From Paramecium tetraurelia (taxonomy: Eukaryota; Ciliophora; Oligohymenophorea; Peniculida; Parameciidae): DNA of 64,000 bases. A program made the translations under genes and the position numbers. The notes below the pieces were generated by a model. The model made no database searches and had not been told where the DNA came from. It saw only the letters and a program-made list of their open reading frames with translations. The stretch spans positions 1 to 64,000 of the forward strand of contig NW_001799377.1 in NCBI RefSeq assembly GCF_000165425.1, written 5' to 3'. This document shows positions 1 through 12,950 of this stretch, in pieces; position 1 is the first letter of the stretch, and every line of letters begins with the position of its first letter.

Positions 1-1860
1 TTTTCCAAATATGCTTTATGAATTTTACAAAAGTAATTATCTGATTCAAATGTATAATTGGCAAAAGAAAAAGTATATAAAACATGATAAAAATGAAAAA
101 GAATAACAAAATAAAAAGGAATAATTGGACAATAAGGATAATAATGTTAATAATGAAAAGGAATAACAGGATAATCATGAAAAGGAATAATAGGATAGTA
201 AAGAAAAGGAATAACAGGATCGCATTGATAATAATGAAGAGTTATTATCGGATAATAATGAAAAGGAATAACAGGATAATAATGATAATAAGGAAAAGAA
301 ATAATAGGATAACAATGTTAATAATGAAAATGAATAACAGGATAAAAATGATAATAATGAAAAGGAATAATTGTATAATAATGAAAAGGAATAACAGGAT
401 AATAATGAAAATTAACAACAGGTTACCTAAACTGATGTGGAAAATTTGGATAAAATTAATTATTTTGAAATTGCTGTTGAAGTTTGGAATAAAATGGAAG
501 TGATTCAATTGCTATCCAATTTTTCAACCCTAATGAATTAAGTGATCTTAACAACAAAAAAAATTTATTTGAACACTTTAAACTCTTCAATAATGTATTT
601 GTAAAAATTATAATTCAGAAAGAAAGAATAATTGATGTAGTTTGTAATGCATTATATGAACTCAATCTTACAAATTTTGACTTTTATGATGAATTTATTA
701 ATTAACATCATTATCAATAAATAGACAAGTAGAGAAATTTGGGAAAATAAATTCAGATTGATCGGTTTTTACATGATATAAAAAAATATTCAACCAAACT
801 TGCTAAAGTAATGAGCACAAAATAAATGACATAAGTTTAATATATATAATAAGGGTTTCTATATACAGAAGAAAAAGAAGAGGAGAAATGGTAAAATGAA
901 TTTTTTAATAATGATGATCTTTAATTTGGTTCCTATAAAAAGGATTTAAGGAGTTGTTCGCTAGTCTAATAAAAAGGTACGAACTTTTAATTTAAGAGTT
1001 CTACATAGCAGCTGATTTATATTCTGTACTAGTGGTATCGAAAGAACTTAACAAGCAGACATTCGATTGGATATTAGAATAGCTATCTATAAAGAATAAT
1101 TGTTTTAAAAATTGTTTCGAACATCTATTAATTTAAATGAATCAAGAGAATCTAATCAAATTTGATGTTTAAGTTTTTGATAGACAATAGAAAGTCGATG
1201 CTTTTAAAAAAAGTATTGAGTCAACTCTAAACCTTTTGAGAATCTTGAATAAACATGAATTTTTTAAGGAGAATTATTCCTCCTGAAACATATGTAAAGC
1301 CTAGAAAGTATTTAATATAAAAATTAAAATAAGAATAATAGATAATTGAGTTTCTGGTGTATTTAACAGCTTCTGATACCACATTTATATAGGGAAGATC
1401 AAACTTGCTGAATTTATTAGTTGAGATGAAAGTTGATCTAACTAGTCACAATTTTGAGAAAATTAGGATCTAAAATACTTCCTTAATTGGAGGGAATATT
1501 CTTAATTGTAATTTAAGTTTCCTGAATTTACTGATTTGAACATAAATGGGATTAATCTAAATAGAGCATAAATGTTTTGGTGTAAGAATAATAAATATAT
1601 TGATTGAATCAATTTCTCTCCTGATGGTATTACATTAGCATCTGGTAGTTCAGATAACTCTATCCGTTTATGGGATGTTAAGACAGGATAATAAAAAGCC
1701 AAATTTCACAATTGTCAATTCGCATATATATATATTGTAAATAAGCATTCTAGTTTTCAAGTAAGCGAATCAATTTAATGGATGCATGATCTACAATATT
1801 CGACACTGGAGAAAAGAGGAAAAAAAAGAAAAAAAAAGGAAACGTTTTAGGAGAATTAAT
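1..1860 (+). pseudogene. Degenerate WD40-family gene with Asn/Glu/Gln/Asp repeat
   Basis: I read this with TGA as the only stop. It opens with an 8-residue repeat of the type NEKEQQDN (about 84-420). It then needs a change of frame near 520 to continue through a well-formed stretch (NPNELSDLNNKKN..., DRFLHDIKKYSTKLAKVMS..., YTEEKEEEKWQNEFF). Further downstream there is one clear WD40 blade (SPDGITLASGSSDNSIRLWD, about 1617-1676) preceded by an in-frame TGA at 1605-1607. From memory the layout resembles the large Paramecium family that joins a coiled N-terminal part, pentapeptide-like repeats and WD40 blades; I cannot check this by search. Several frame breaks and only one surviving blade indicate a decayed copy. 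The 5' end may lie before the window. Confidence 0.55.
84..420 (+). repeat. Imperfect 24-bp tandem repeat (8 codons)
   Basis: The unit is about aatgaaaaggaataacagga plus taat, repeated with variation roughly a dozen times and with some units truncated by multiples of three. Read in the ciliate code it gives N-E-K-E-Q-Q-D-N. The changes keep this frame, which suggests that the array expanded while it was coding. Confidence 0.7.
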
Positions 1861-2605
1861 TGATAAAATTAAAGAAATTCTAAAGCGAAATTTAAGAATT
1901 ATGATTTTTTTTGTAAGTGTGTTAAATTGATAAATAAATATAAATAAAATAATAATTTAAATCTAAAGCCTAAAATATAAACTAAGATATGTTAAATTTA
2001 AGGTTTTTTAAATTTTCGTTTTCCAATTTTATGATTAGTGTTGAATTCTATTTGACTTTATGCATATAAAATAGCAAATTTATTCAGTACTCCTCTACAA
2101 TGAGTTATATTGATATCTATCAAAATATACAAAATTTGGATTATTTTAATTTTGAAGCTTTTCCTTCTAAAAGGTTTTTGCTTTTCTCACATTCATTAGA
2201 TCAAAAATTTATTAACATCTTATGTAATATCATCTTCAAAGAATATCTATTTAGGTTTTCCACATGTATTCCAAAATTGTATCAAGCAACTTTAGGTAAG
2301 ATTTAGTAATGAATTACCCATCAATAAATTTTAAAACAAATTAAATATGAGGATTTTCATATGCATTTTTTATTCCATATTAATTTATTTATGATCCATA
2401 TGTCAATTAGTTGAAGATTATCTAAATCATTCATATCATTCCACAAGTCATTTGAATATTGTTATTCATAGGAACATTTTCAAGAGACAATTTGTAATTT
2501 GGATTATCAAAAAATTAGAATTAAACAAATTCTTTTTAACAATACATAATACATCAAGTAGAAACCCATATAAATTAGTTAATTTTAATCTAAGCTTTAA
2601 AATGT
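1861..2605. other. Stretch without a convincing gene
   Basis: This is AT-rich sequence between the WD40 remnant and the kinase-like remnant. A forward open stretch starts at 2100 (MSYIDIYQNIQNLDYF..., about 70 codons to a TGA near 2310) and short reverse open stretches overlap it. None shows a domain or an intron pattern that settles the frame. It may be more decayed coding sequence. Confidence 0.4.
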
Positions 2606-4060
2606 TCAATCTTTAATAGTGTAGAAATTAAAATGAAACCTATTGCTTTTAAATTTCTTTTAATTTTTCATATTGTATTTAAGCTATTGAAAAATTTAAA
2701 ATTCATTCTTCTTTTACTATTCAAATTATTCTAACTAAAAATTTTATTATTTACTAAGCCTTATAATTTTAATGATGGTTAGTGAGTTTTGGAAAAATTC
2801 TTAGAAGTTGAGATTTATTTTTTTTAATTATGAATTTTGCTTGGCTTTTTCTATTGTGGTATTAAAATAAGTATTTTATTTGACAAAATTTTGATAATTC
2901 TCATAATTTTCCTGAATTAAAGTTAGCAATTTATTAGAAATGATTAAATCAAGAAATGGTTGAATGTTGCAAACTGTCTAAATATATTCATTTTTTTAGG
3001 GTTTTGTTAAATAAGAACAAAATGTGAAATAGATATCATCAGTTTTTTCATTCATTAAAAAGTCTTTAAGCAACACTAGATTTTCCCATTCTATGAAAGT
3101 TTCTTATAATATTAATTTATCAATTTAAGTTAATTCTTTATTTTTAAATTTATTAAGCAAAACCAAAGCTTAGTCACTGCTATGATTCAATTACATTAAA
3201 AACCCTTTATTCTGATATTCCTTCCACATGTAATTTGATTTGGCTTCAAAATTGAAGGGTCTAGTAAGCTGGTTTAATTTTTTTTTTGTGAAAAGAGGAT
3301 GATAAGTTATGATTTTTCCAATCATTTAATTCCACAAAAAATGAATTTTCCAATTACTTGAATTTTTCACAGGATATTCATGTATTTTTTCAATTTGCAA
3401 TAGAATTTCTTTCAAATTCTATCTGTCATTTTTCAAATTATTTATGATCTCCCATTGCAACATATCTATTTAAAAATAATCTTCATATTATTTTCTATTT
3501 TTCTAAACAGCATTATTATTTTATAGCAGAACGACTCCCTCATACAATGATATTAACAAATCAACACTAGTTTTTCATATCAATTATTGAGTTAATGATA
3601 CCATTTAACAACCTTTAAAATAACATCCCTTTTTTTACCATTATTTGGGGCCATTTGATAAGAAGTTTATGTTAGAAAAAGGTAGAGTTCCAATTATATT
3701 TAAATTAAATCATTTTTCTCTATTTCCATTTCTAATCTAATTTTATCACAAATATCTAAAAATTACTTCTAAGTATCATAGTTCATAAACCTTTACTCTT
3801 TTCTCATATGGAAACTAAATATCACTTTGCATACAGATGCTGTTATCCTTAAGATAAATAAACATTAAAATGAATCCGTTCTAATGTAGATTAAACAACT
3901 TTTCAATAATTTTTTAGATTCCATCAATTATTAAGTTGTATGATTTCATAACCTTTTATTTATTCTTGATAAGTTGTAAATATTTTCCTCTAAAAAAAAA
4001 AGCCATTATATGGCTATCATTATCTAATGTGGATGTTACTTCATTCAATAGGCCTAACAT
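2606..4060 (-). pseudogene. Protein-kinase-like remnant
   Basis: On the reverse strand, long open stretches in changing frames give a kinase-like series. From 4060 down there is a segment with LIIDGIQKIIEKLFNLHQNG followed by FIYLKDNSI, which fits the helix and catalytic loop (LH..G..H.D....N), but the HRD motif is lost. Next comes TSYQMAPNNGKKRDV, resembling the APE/subdomain IX part. After that a roughly 280-residue C-terminal tail is open to a TGA at 2606-2608. At least two frame shifts separate the pieces and I found no intron that would join them. The kinase assignment is an inference from motif order; an IRE1-type or other atypical kinase is possible. Confidence 0.45.
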
Positions 4061-4429
4061 TTTAAATAAAAATATAAAATTATAAATCATCGCCAGCATA
4101 AAAAAGATTTTCAACTAACATTGTTATACTTTTTATTAATGAATATAAAAAGTTCGCCTATAACATATGCACAAATTAAATCTCATATTTTTTACATATA
4201 GATATTATTTTACAAATAATCCTTTATTTTAGCTACTCACATCTATTAAAACATTTTTGATTTGTAAATGCAACTAACAATTGTATTAAAAGTCCATTTT
4301 TTTTCCAAAAAGAAATAGGTAAAACTAAAATCATTTATTATTCTTACTATGATTATCCCATTAACTCACAAGAGATTTTTATTACTGAATCATATAACTA
4401 GTTTAATTTTTCTATTTTTATGAAGCCTT

Positions 4430-5048
4430 TCTGTATTGGAGAGTCCTGGTTTTTTAAATGGAGTATGAATCTTTAAAATAGAAGAATTTATAGTAATCTA
4501 CTCAATGGTGTAAAAGCTAGTGAAAATTAATTATGAGAAAACAGATACTCAGTATAGATCTTCTTACAATTAAAAACTTAATTATAAAAAATTGCATTTC
4601 AGAGTATTTTTTTTTAAATCAGCTTCAATTTTATTTTACATATTTAACAACTATCTCATCTATTATACTAGTTGGTTCCGATATATTGAAAAGATGAAAA
4701 ATAGGATTAAATGAAGTGCCATTACTTTTAACTGCTAGATAAAATTAGACTTCTTTAATGTCTCTGGTTTCCTAAAGTCATGGTTGGCAAATTCAAATTT
4801 CTAAACCTGAATAGATATGAAACATTTTTCATTTTAGGATCAATTTCCCATAGTCATACAGTATTCGATTAAGGGCTTTTTCTCAATATAAAGATTTCTT
4901 AGAAAAGTACAAGTGCTATGGGACCGAAGGATTTGATATCTTAAATTAATTAGCCATTTTATTTTAAGAATATGATTTCACTACTTATAATCCTTTCACA
5001 ATTCAACCGTAAAAAATAACTTTAATCATGATTAAGAATTCTTAATGA
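4430..5048 (+). pseudogene. C-terminal fragment of an unrecognised protein
   Basis: A clean-looking peptide runs from about 4850 to a TGA at 5046-5048: RLRAFSQYKDFLEKYKCYG, then TEGFDILNQLAILFQEYDF and TTYNPFTIQPQ. Upstream, between about 4430 and 4850, shorter peptides in other forward frames (for example YSNLLNGVKASENQ) look like parts of the same lost gene. No start codon or full frame can be drawn. I do not recognise the family. The next gene starts only 104 bp downstream. Confidence 0.35.
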
Positions 5049-5152
5049 TTTAAAATTTTATTCAAGATTTAAGGCAATTCAAATTGTTATTTTTATTTAA
5101 TACTTGAACTTTATTTTTTTATCTAATTTTTTTAACTAAAAAATTACCTCAA

Positions 5153-8100
5153 ATGTCTTAAGTTGAGGAAGAAGATCAAAGGCTGTTTTCTGACGACTCA
5201 ATCTAAGAAGAAGATGAAGATGAAAATTAAAAATTGGATAATGATGATATTTGGAAAGTACTTCATATGTTCTTTTAAACTCACGGATTAGTGTCTTAGC
5301 AAATTAATTCGTATGAAAGCTTTGTAGAAAATATCATTAAGTATGTAAGAGGCCATGAAGGAACTTTTGTGGTAAGAGTGAAGCCTTAATATAAAGAAGA
5401 GGAAAGAATGGATGGTATTAAAAATAATTATTTTTAGCATAAACTGAATACTTATATTAATTCTAGATATAAAGATGCTTTATGGGAAAGAAGAATATCC
5501 ACATTGACAAATTCGAGGAGGAAATATTTCCAATGATTGCAAGATTAAGAGATTTGACCTATTCAAGATAACTAAAAATTGACTTGGAAGTTACTATGTA
5601 GTAGAGAAATAAACGTGATGGTTCGATAGAAGAAAAGAGCAAATAAACATTTAAAGGATTGCCATTCTTTAAACTCCCAATTATGGTTCGAAGTCGATTT
5701 TGTTCTTTGCCAAAGGATCCTAAGGACCCGGAATAAATTTAATAAAGAATTCAAAGTGGTGAATGCGGATTTGATTAAGGTGGATACTTTATATTACGAG
5801 GATCAGAGAAGGTTATTGTGGCTTAGGAGAGAATAGCTAATAATGTGGTTTTGGTTTTTAAAAGTAAAATAGTAAATAAGCCATGGGTGGCAGAAATAAG
5901 ATCTCAGCCAGATTTATGGTCAAATCCCAATAACTTTAAAGTTGAACTGAGATACATCTAAAATACTCCTGTTATAAGATGTAGCGTGAAATAATTTAAT
6001 TCCACATAAGGAATACCTTTGTTCACTCTTTTTAGAGCTTTGGGAATTAGTAGTGATTAAGAGATTTTAGAAAGAATAGTGTATAATTTAGAAGATGAAT
6101 AAATGGGGCCTATGTTAGAAATGCTATATGGATCATTATAAGAAGGAGGTGAATATGAAGACGAGGAATTATGTTTGAGATGGATAGGAAATAAAATAAA
6201 GAAGGCTGAGAATCAAGATCCTGAAACTTTAATATAAGAAGCTAAGAAATTAATAAATAAAAATATTTTACCTCATATTGGTGTGTCATCAGAGAGTAGA
6301 GACAGAAAGGCATATTTCATTGGATATATAGTACATCGATTATTGAATGCTTCATTAGGAAAAACAGATCAAGATGATAGAGATCATTATGGTAAAAAGA
6401 GATTAGACATGGCTGGTGCTATGATGATGGGTGTTTTTAAGACTTCTTTCGAATCATTTAAATAAAATGCTAAAAAAGCCTTAGAAAAGTACATCAATGG
6501 AGGTAGGAGAGGCAAAGGTCAACAAACAAGAATAGAGAATATGAGGCAACCAGATGATATCAAATCATTTTTTGATGGGGAGCAAATATCAAAAGATATA
6601 GATAATGCTCTAGCCACCGGTAATTGGGGTAGAAGCAAAGAAGGATAAGTAGTGAAAACAGGTGTTGCTTAGACTTTAAAAAGAGAAACCTCTTTATTTG
6701 CAACCCTAAGCCATTTAAGAAGAATGAATGCTCCAATAAATCCATAAATGAAATTGAGTAAACCAAGATAACTTCATAATACTCATTTTGGTTTTATTTG
6801 TCCAGCTGAAACACCTGAAGGATAAAAAATTGGTATTGTCAAAAACTTATCATTAATGACAGCTGTTTCAAATGATTTATAGCAAAAAGATAAAGAAACA
6901 TTATTGAAATTAATTATGGTTTTGAAATAAGATGTTTTTGATTTTCAATTATTGTAAGGAGACTTTTAGGCTTAAGATATTCCTAAAATGACCAAAGTAT
7001 TAGTGGATGGTAATTGGATTGGATTTACAAGAAACCCAGAATAGTTTATTTAAGAATTTAAAAATTTAAGATCAGCAGAAGAAAGTTTTATCCCTATTGA
7101 AGTATCAATCAATTTCGATTATGTGAATAAAGAAATCAGAATCTATACAGACGCTGGAAGATGTATGAGACCATTATTTATCGTTTAAGATAATAAATTA
7201 AAATTAAAGAAAAATTAGCTTAACTCATTTACAGATTGGGAATAATTGCTGTAAAATAAATGTGTTGAATTACTCGATGTTGAGGAAGAGGAAGGATCTT
7301 TGATTGCAATGGATCTTAACATAATGACAAGAGGAACTTAAAATTTTAAGAGATATACACATTGTGAAATTCATCCATGTATGATGTTTGGAGTTTGTGC
7401 CTCTGTTATTCCATTTGCCAATCATAATCAAGGACCTAGAAATACTTTACAAAGTGCCATGGGTAAACAGGCTATGGGGTTAAACTCAACTAATTTTAAT
7501 ATTAGATTTGACACTTTGGTTCATATTCTGCATTATCCTTAAAAGCCATTAGCATCCTCAAAGGCTGTGGATTTCATCACAGTAAATGAAGTACCTATAG
7601 GAATTAATTGTGTAACATCAATTGCATGTTTTACAGGATATAATTAAGAAGACTCTATTATTATAAATTAATATGCTATAGATAGAGGATTCTTTAGATC
7701 AGTCTTTTATAGAACTTATAAAGAATCTGAAGACAAAGACCCTGACAATTTCACAGAGACAAAAATTACAAAACCACTTGGAGACAATTATGCGGGCAAA
7801 CTATTTATTAAGTTGGACAGCGATGGAATTGTGCCACCAGGAACCAAGGTGGATGAGGAAGAGCCCATTATTGGAAAAGAATTAATTATTGATAATATCA
7901 TGTTGAATACAGCTAATGGACAGAAAAATACCAAAGAATGCTCATTATTAACAAGAAGAGCAGAAAGAGGAGTAGTAGACTCAGTTTTAATCAGTGAAAA
8001 TTAAAAAGGATATAAGTTAGTGAAAGTAAAAGTAAGATCATTGAGAATCCCATAAATTGGAGATAAGTTTTGCAGTAGGCATGGATAAAAAGGAACGTGT

Positions 8101-8872
8101 GGAATGACCTATAGATAAGAAGATTTACCATTCACACTTGTGGGTATATCTCCGGATTTAACCATTAATCCACATTGTATTCCGTCTAGAATGACTATAG
8201 GTATAATTTTAATTTTCTATCAAATTAGGGCATCTAATTGAATGTTTATCATCCAAATTAGCTTCAATAAAAGGACAATTTAATGATGCCACTCCATTTG
8301 CATAGATTTCAGTTAATGATATAGCAAATAAATTACATGAAGTCGGATGGTAGAAATGGGGCAATGAAGTAATGACTAACCCTTATTCTGGCAATATGTT
8401 TTAAATTCCAATATTTGTTGGTCCAACATACTATTAAAGATTGAGACATTTAGTGGATGATAAAATGTATGCTCGTTCTAGAGGACCTGTTACAGGAATT
8501 ACAAGACAACCTACTCATGGTAGAAGTCGAAAGGGAGGTTTGAGATTCGGTGAAATGGAAAGAGATTGCATTATTTCACATGGTACACTATTTAAATATT
8601 CTTTAGGAACTGCCAAATTTTTAAAAGAGAGAACTTATGATGTATCAGATGCATTCAGAGTTCATGTTTGTTCAAAATGTGGATTATTTGCAGTTGCTAA
8701 TTTAGAAAATCAAGAGTTTTATTGTAACATTTGTAAGAATACAAATCAACAAAATTAAATTTATTAAGTCTTAATGCCATATGCAGCAAAGACATTAATT
8801 TAGGAATTAATTTCAATGAATATTGCTCCTAGACTAAAATTTGATTAATCAAAATTAAGACATGAAATCTGA
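5153..8872 (+). CDS. RPB2: DNA-directed RNA polymerase II second-largest subunit RPB2
   Basis: 1,222 residues after removal of two introns (5415-5437, 23 nt; 8201-8228, 28 nt). The protein is the second-largest core subunit of RNA polymerase II and helps form the active-site cleft. It aligns from memory with yeast Rpb2 along its whole length: an acidic N-terminus, [22 protein letters not shown], the hybrid-binding part ([18 protein letters not shown]-like [15 protein letters not shown]), [32 protein letters not shown], the FGPTYYQRLRH / RFGEMERDC block and a C-terminal zinc site (CSKCG...CNICK) before [20 protein letters not shown]. These features fit Pol II better than Pol I or III. Dozens of TAA/TAG codons fall at non-invariant positions and read as glutamine. 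It faces RACK1 tail to tail. Confidence 0.97.
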
Positions 8873-9219
8873 GATAGTATTTGATAAATTTAGAGATATA
8901 ATCATATATAAAAATTATAAATCTTAGTAAATTATTAGCATAAGTTTTTCGAAGTCTTTTTCTTTTTTGATTTCTGGATTGAATTAAAAGGAATTTGGGT
9001 GATCTGATCTCTTTTTTTAACTCAATAAAAGAGTTCAAAAATCGATTCAAGGGAAAAACAATATATATTGATGTTTATATTGAAATTCCAACACTCACTT
9101 CACTAAGCACGCCTTCCTCCTAATTTAATAGGCAGTCGTATTAAAAAAGCTTTTAACTTTTTTCACTGTTATGCCTATAGTGTATGATTATTGGAATTGA
9201 TGTAATGTACATAATTTTT
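8873..9219. other. Convergent intergenic region RPB2 / RACK1
   Basis: 347 bp between two facing 3' ends. It is AT-rich, contains several runs of T and A, and has one short reverse open stretch in the standard code with no support. I see no RNA gene or conserved element here. Confidence 0.6.
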
Positions 9220-10274
9220 TCAATTTTTGGTTGATACTTCCCAAACTAAGATTGATCCATCAGTGAATCCTCCATAGAGTTTGGCACCATTGGCATCAAG
9301 GGCAACAGACACTGCTCCGTGCTTTTAAATCTTTTTCACTCCTCCAGCAACCGAAGCTAAATGATTAAAGTACAATAAGTACTTTCAGTGTGGTGATCTA
9401 ATGTAACAATTGGTGTCTTGGTTTCAGCCTTTTCTTCTTATGAAATTTACCAAACTTTGATACCATTTTCTGTGGCAGCAACAATCCAATTTTATTATGG
9501 ATGGAAAGCGAGCTAATAATTTGATAAATTATTTACTTAGTTAATGATACCTCCTGCATCATATTCAAAGGCTGGTTTCTTCAAATCTGTAATGTTCCAA
9601 ATGTACAATTTCTTATCCTTACCTCCTGTTGCAATGTATTCACCAGATGGGTTGATTGCAACACTGTTGATTTAGGAATCATGAGCCTTGAATTAGAATC
9701 TGATTGTGAAGTTTTAATTCCAGACTTTGAGCCAACCGTCCCAACCAACTGTAACAAAATATGGTTGAATGTTTTTGATGATTGGTGAATATCTAACAGA
9801 ACTGATCCAATCAGAGTGGAAATGGTTTGTTTAGGTGAGCTTTTCTTCAGCCTTAACATTGTACAATTTGAATTTTCTTTCAGCTCCACCACAAAGAATT
9901 TATCTGTTGTCTGGACTCATGGCACATGTGAAGATTTCCTTTTTGTTTCCAACAAATCTGTTTGTGCATGTTCCATTAACCAAATCCCAGAATCTTAATT
10001 CCTTGTCCCAAGAGGCTGATAACAAATATTTATTATCATTTGACAACACTAAGTCACTTACGAAATGGGAGTGTCCCTTCAATTGTTTTCTTGGTTGACC
10101 AGCCAAATCACCATCGGGTTGTTTGAATAATTTCCAAACAAGAATGGATTTGTCTCTTGAACCTGAGATGACTAAATCAGCCAAAGTTGGGTCTTAATTG
10201 GTAATGATAGTGGTAACCCAATCACCGTGACCTTTCAAGTATCCGAGCTGTTTGAATTCAACCTAATTTGCCAT
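9220..10274 (-). CDS. RACK1: RACK1-type WD40 scaffold (receptor for activated C kinase)
   Basis: 342 residues with one intron (9357-9382, 26 nt). It is a seven-blade propeller that sits on the 40S ribosomal subunit and docks signalling kinases. Blades are visible in order: LGYLKGHGDWVTTI, DLVISGSRDKSILVWKLF, LKGHSHFVSDLVLS, YLLSASWDKELRFWDL, a blade ending in FKLYNVKAE, YFVTVGWDGWLKVWN, YIATGGKDKKLYIWN, WIVAATENGIKVWQ and a last strand LYGGFTDGSILVWE. The GH and WD landmarks are in the positions expected for RACK1. It is slightly longer than the usual 310-320 residues because of a loop before the last blade. The next gene, on the same strand, ends about 110 bp upstream of its start. Confidence 0.95.
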
Positions 10275-10383
10275 TTTTCTCTATATTTTATAAAAAAGAT
10301 TTAATTTTCATTTCAAATTTACATGCATTTATATATAAAATATATGTGATATTATTTATATATTTTTAATATAATGATGATTT

Positions 10384-12834
10384 TCATTTCTTTCTGATTT
10401 AGCTTCTATTTAAATCACTAGCCATACTCTCCTCTAATTTTCTCAATCTCTATCTTTTCTCTTTTTCCTCTAATCTCTTTTGTTTCTCGTGTAAATACTA
10501 ATTATATTCTTCTGCTGTTAGTTTTCTTCCTATTTCATAACCAAAGTAACTCATTGCTAATTCTTTCTCATTTCTCTAAGAATATCCACTAAATAAAGTA
10601 AAGAGAACAGAGAAATTATCAATCTTAAGATCTCTTTTGTCAGGATCTTCCTTTTTCTCTTATCCCTCACCATCTTTTTTATCTTACTACTCATCACTTT
10701 TTTCTTTTGGTTTCTCTCCTTCCTATTTTTCACTTAAAATATTTCAATATACTTACATCACTTCCTTTCCAACTTTGAACTGCTATCCTTATTTAGTATT
10801 AAATTATATAAAGGATACAAAATTGTTATCCCTTCTAACAATTATTTATTTTATTTTATCTTTGTCTTGCAAGTCTAATTCATCTCTTTTTATATCCTTG
10901 TTTTTTTCTAATAATTCTTAGTTGATCTAAAAACTAATTAACATATTTTACATTCCAAGTTCCGCTTATTAGAGTACCATCCTCCTTTCTGTATTCTGTC
11001 CACAATAAATAAATTAATCCTTCATTTGGATTATGATATATAATTATTTTCTTAATTCTATGGTTGATGGAAAACTATCCTAAAATGTGAACATCATCAC
11101 ATTAAACAGTTTATTCATTTGGTTCATATCCAAACCAGTCCCTCTTAGATCCTCTATGCTTGGTTCTGCAAACAGTTTCAATAATACTCAATGCTTTAAC
11201 TTCTACTTTATCTTTCTCCTCTTTTTCACCTTATTTTTACTATTATCGCTTTTTTTTCTCTTCTAATTCTTGATAAGAAAGTTTAAATGGTTCTTACAAA
11301 AACTATTATTGTTTTTCTTTAGGTAACTTTGAATATTTTTCTTTGAATTATTTTAATTACTCATCCTTTTCTTTTCTCACTTTATCTTTTGTGATAACAT
11401 CCTTTTATTGTTTGGCTCTAAGTGGGGATAATTAAGATCGTTAGTTACTTTTTAGTTTTTCTAATTTCTCTTTCTCCTTTTTTTCAATTTCATTTTTCTT
11501 CTTTAATTTTAACTAACCTAATTTTTCCTCCTCCTCAACCATTTTAGTCTCTGCCATTTCCTTTTCTCTTTCTCTTTCTTTTATAGCATTCTAAATATTA
11601 ACTCTCTCTAATTTTAAATTATTTATTGAACTCTCTAATTAATCTTTCTCCTATTCAAATTTTTTCTACTTTTTATGTCTTTACTTCTACAAATCTGCTT
11701 TTAATTAAAATAATTAAATGAAATTTTGTTCATCAGCTTTTAAGCTGCTAACATCTTTTTTTTCTTTAATATAATCACTAATTCTCTTAAACTTACTGGA
11801 TTTATCTTCTTCATCACCTTTTTCTTTTTTCTCCTTAGCTTTTTCTTTTTCTTTTTTATCTTTATCTTTCTTTTCTTTTATTTCCTTAACTAGTTCCTTA
11901 TTTGATTTTAATTTTTCATCATTTAGCTATTAATCCTTTTCATCCCAATTAGCTTTTGCTTTCTTATAAAGATCTTGTAAACCCTTAATTTTGTCATCTT
12001 AGAGTTCCTCAATTTTTTCTGAATAGAATTCGATGGATTATTAGATTAAATCAATGTTTTTTTAGAACTTACTTTTCTTGTCATTTATTTTATTTTCTTT
12101 TTCTCTAAGCATACATAACTCTTTATTTAATTAATTAATCTATGCAGCTTCGTCTGTTCCATTTTCAATTTTTTCTAGTTTTTTCTAATTGCTTTGGCTT
12201 TGTCGTTGATGTTGTATATTTTCCTTTTTTATCATTTTTAATTCTTTTCTCTTATCTTCTAATTTAGTTTGTAACAATTCAATATTTTTGGTCATTTCAA
12301 TTGCCTCATTTTCTTTTTTGGCTACTTCCTTCTCTTTTGCCAAAATTTCATTGAACTTTGAAGCACTTTTTAGTTCTTATTCAAGTTCACTTAGTCTATT
12401 ATTAACTTAATCTTCGGTCATTTAAGCGATATTGATTTCTAAATCCTTAGTTTTTATCATTTTCCTTAAATTTTTTTCTCTTTCTTCTTATTCCTTTTTA
12501 TATTGCTAAGCTTTTTCATCGACAAGTTGCCTTAAACCTGTTACTTATTCTTTCAGTGTGTTGTATTATTAATATAATTTTTTTGAGATCTCATTTGCTT
12601 TAAAATATATAAAATGATATACCTTGATTAATTTCCATCTTAGTATTCTCAATTTGCTAGGCTACAGTTAACTTGGGGATTTCAACCTTCATGGTTTCAT
12701 ATTATCCGGTTTTCTCATTTAATTTCTTCACAATGCCTGATGTTCTATAGCACATTATATATACCTTTAGTAACATTATCTGACGTAATTATTTTACGAC
12801 CTGTCCATTATTGTTATTTTTATTGATCAGCCAT
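10384..12834 (-). CDS. Large lysine/glutamate-rich coiled-coil protein, unknown function
   Basis: 782 residues after four introns (12737-12764, 12598-12622, 10927-10951, 10733-10756); the spliced length is an exact multiple of three. The N-terminus is MADQQKQQQWTGRKIITSDN. Residues from about 60 to 500 are almost wholly charged coiled coil with many K/E/Q runs. A compact globular part follows (RDWFGYEPNEQTVQCDDVHI, then IIIYHNPNEGLIYLLWTEYR). Near the end there is a helical segment with DLKIDNFSVLFTLFSGYSQR and SYFGYEIGRKLTAEEYNQYL. I do not recognise the globular parts. Coiled-coil proteins of this type in ciliates are often cytoskeletal or ciliary, but nothing here proves that. Confidence 0.85.
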
Positions 12835-12950
12835 GAAACTGAAATAGATAATATAATTAATATTAAATATTTCAGCATTAGTGATATGAATTATATATTT
12901 ATATAGAAAATATAAGTAATTAAATATCTAAATTAGATCATTTAAATAAT

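Noticed and set aside
84-508. Standard-code ORFs on both strands over the first 500 bp
   Set aside because: They are side frames of the 24-bp repeat. The frame with TAA as Gln (NEKEQQDN) is the one kept in phase, and it leads into the WD40-family remnant.
5153-8872. Second-largest subunit of Pol I or Pol III, or a bacterial rpoB
   Set aside because: The wording of the conserved blocks and the C-terminal zinc site fits Pol II RPB2, and the gene has ciliate introns.
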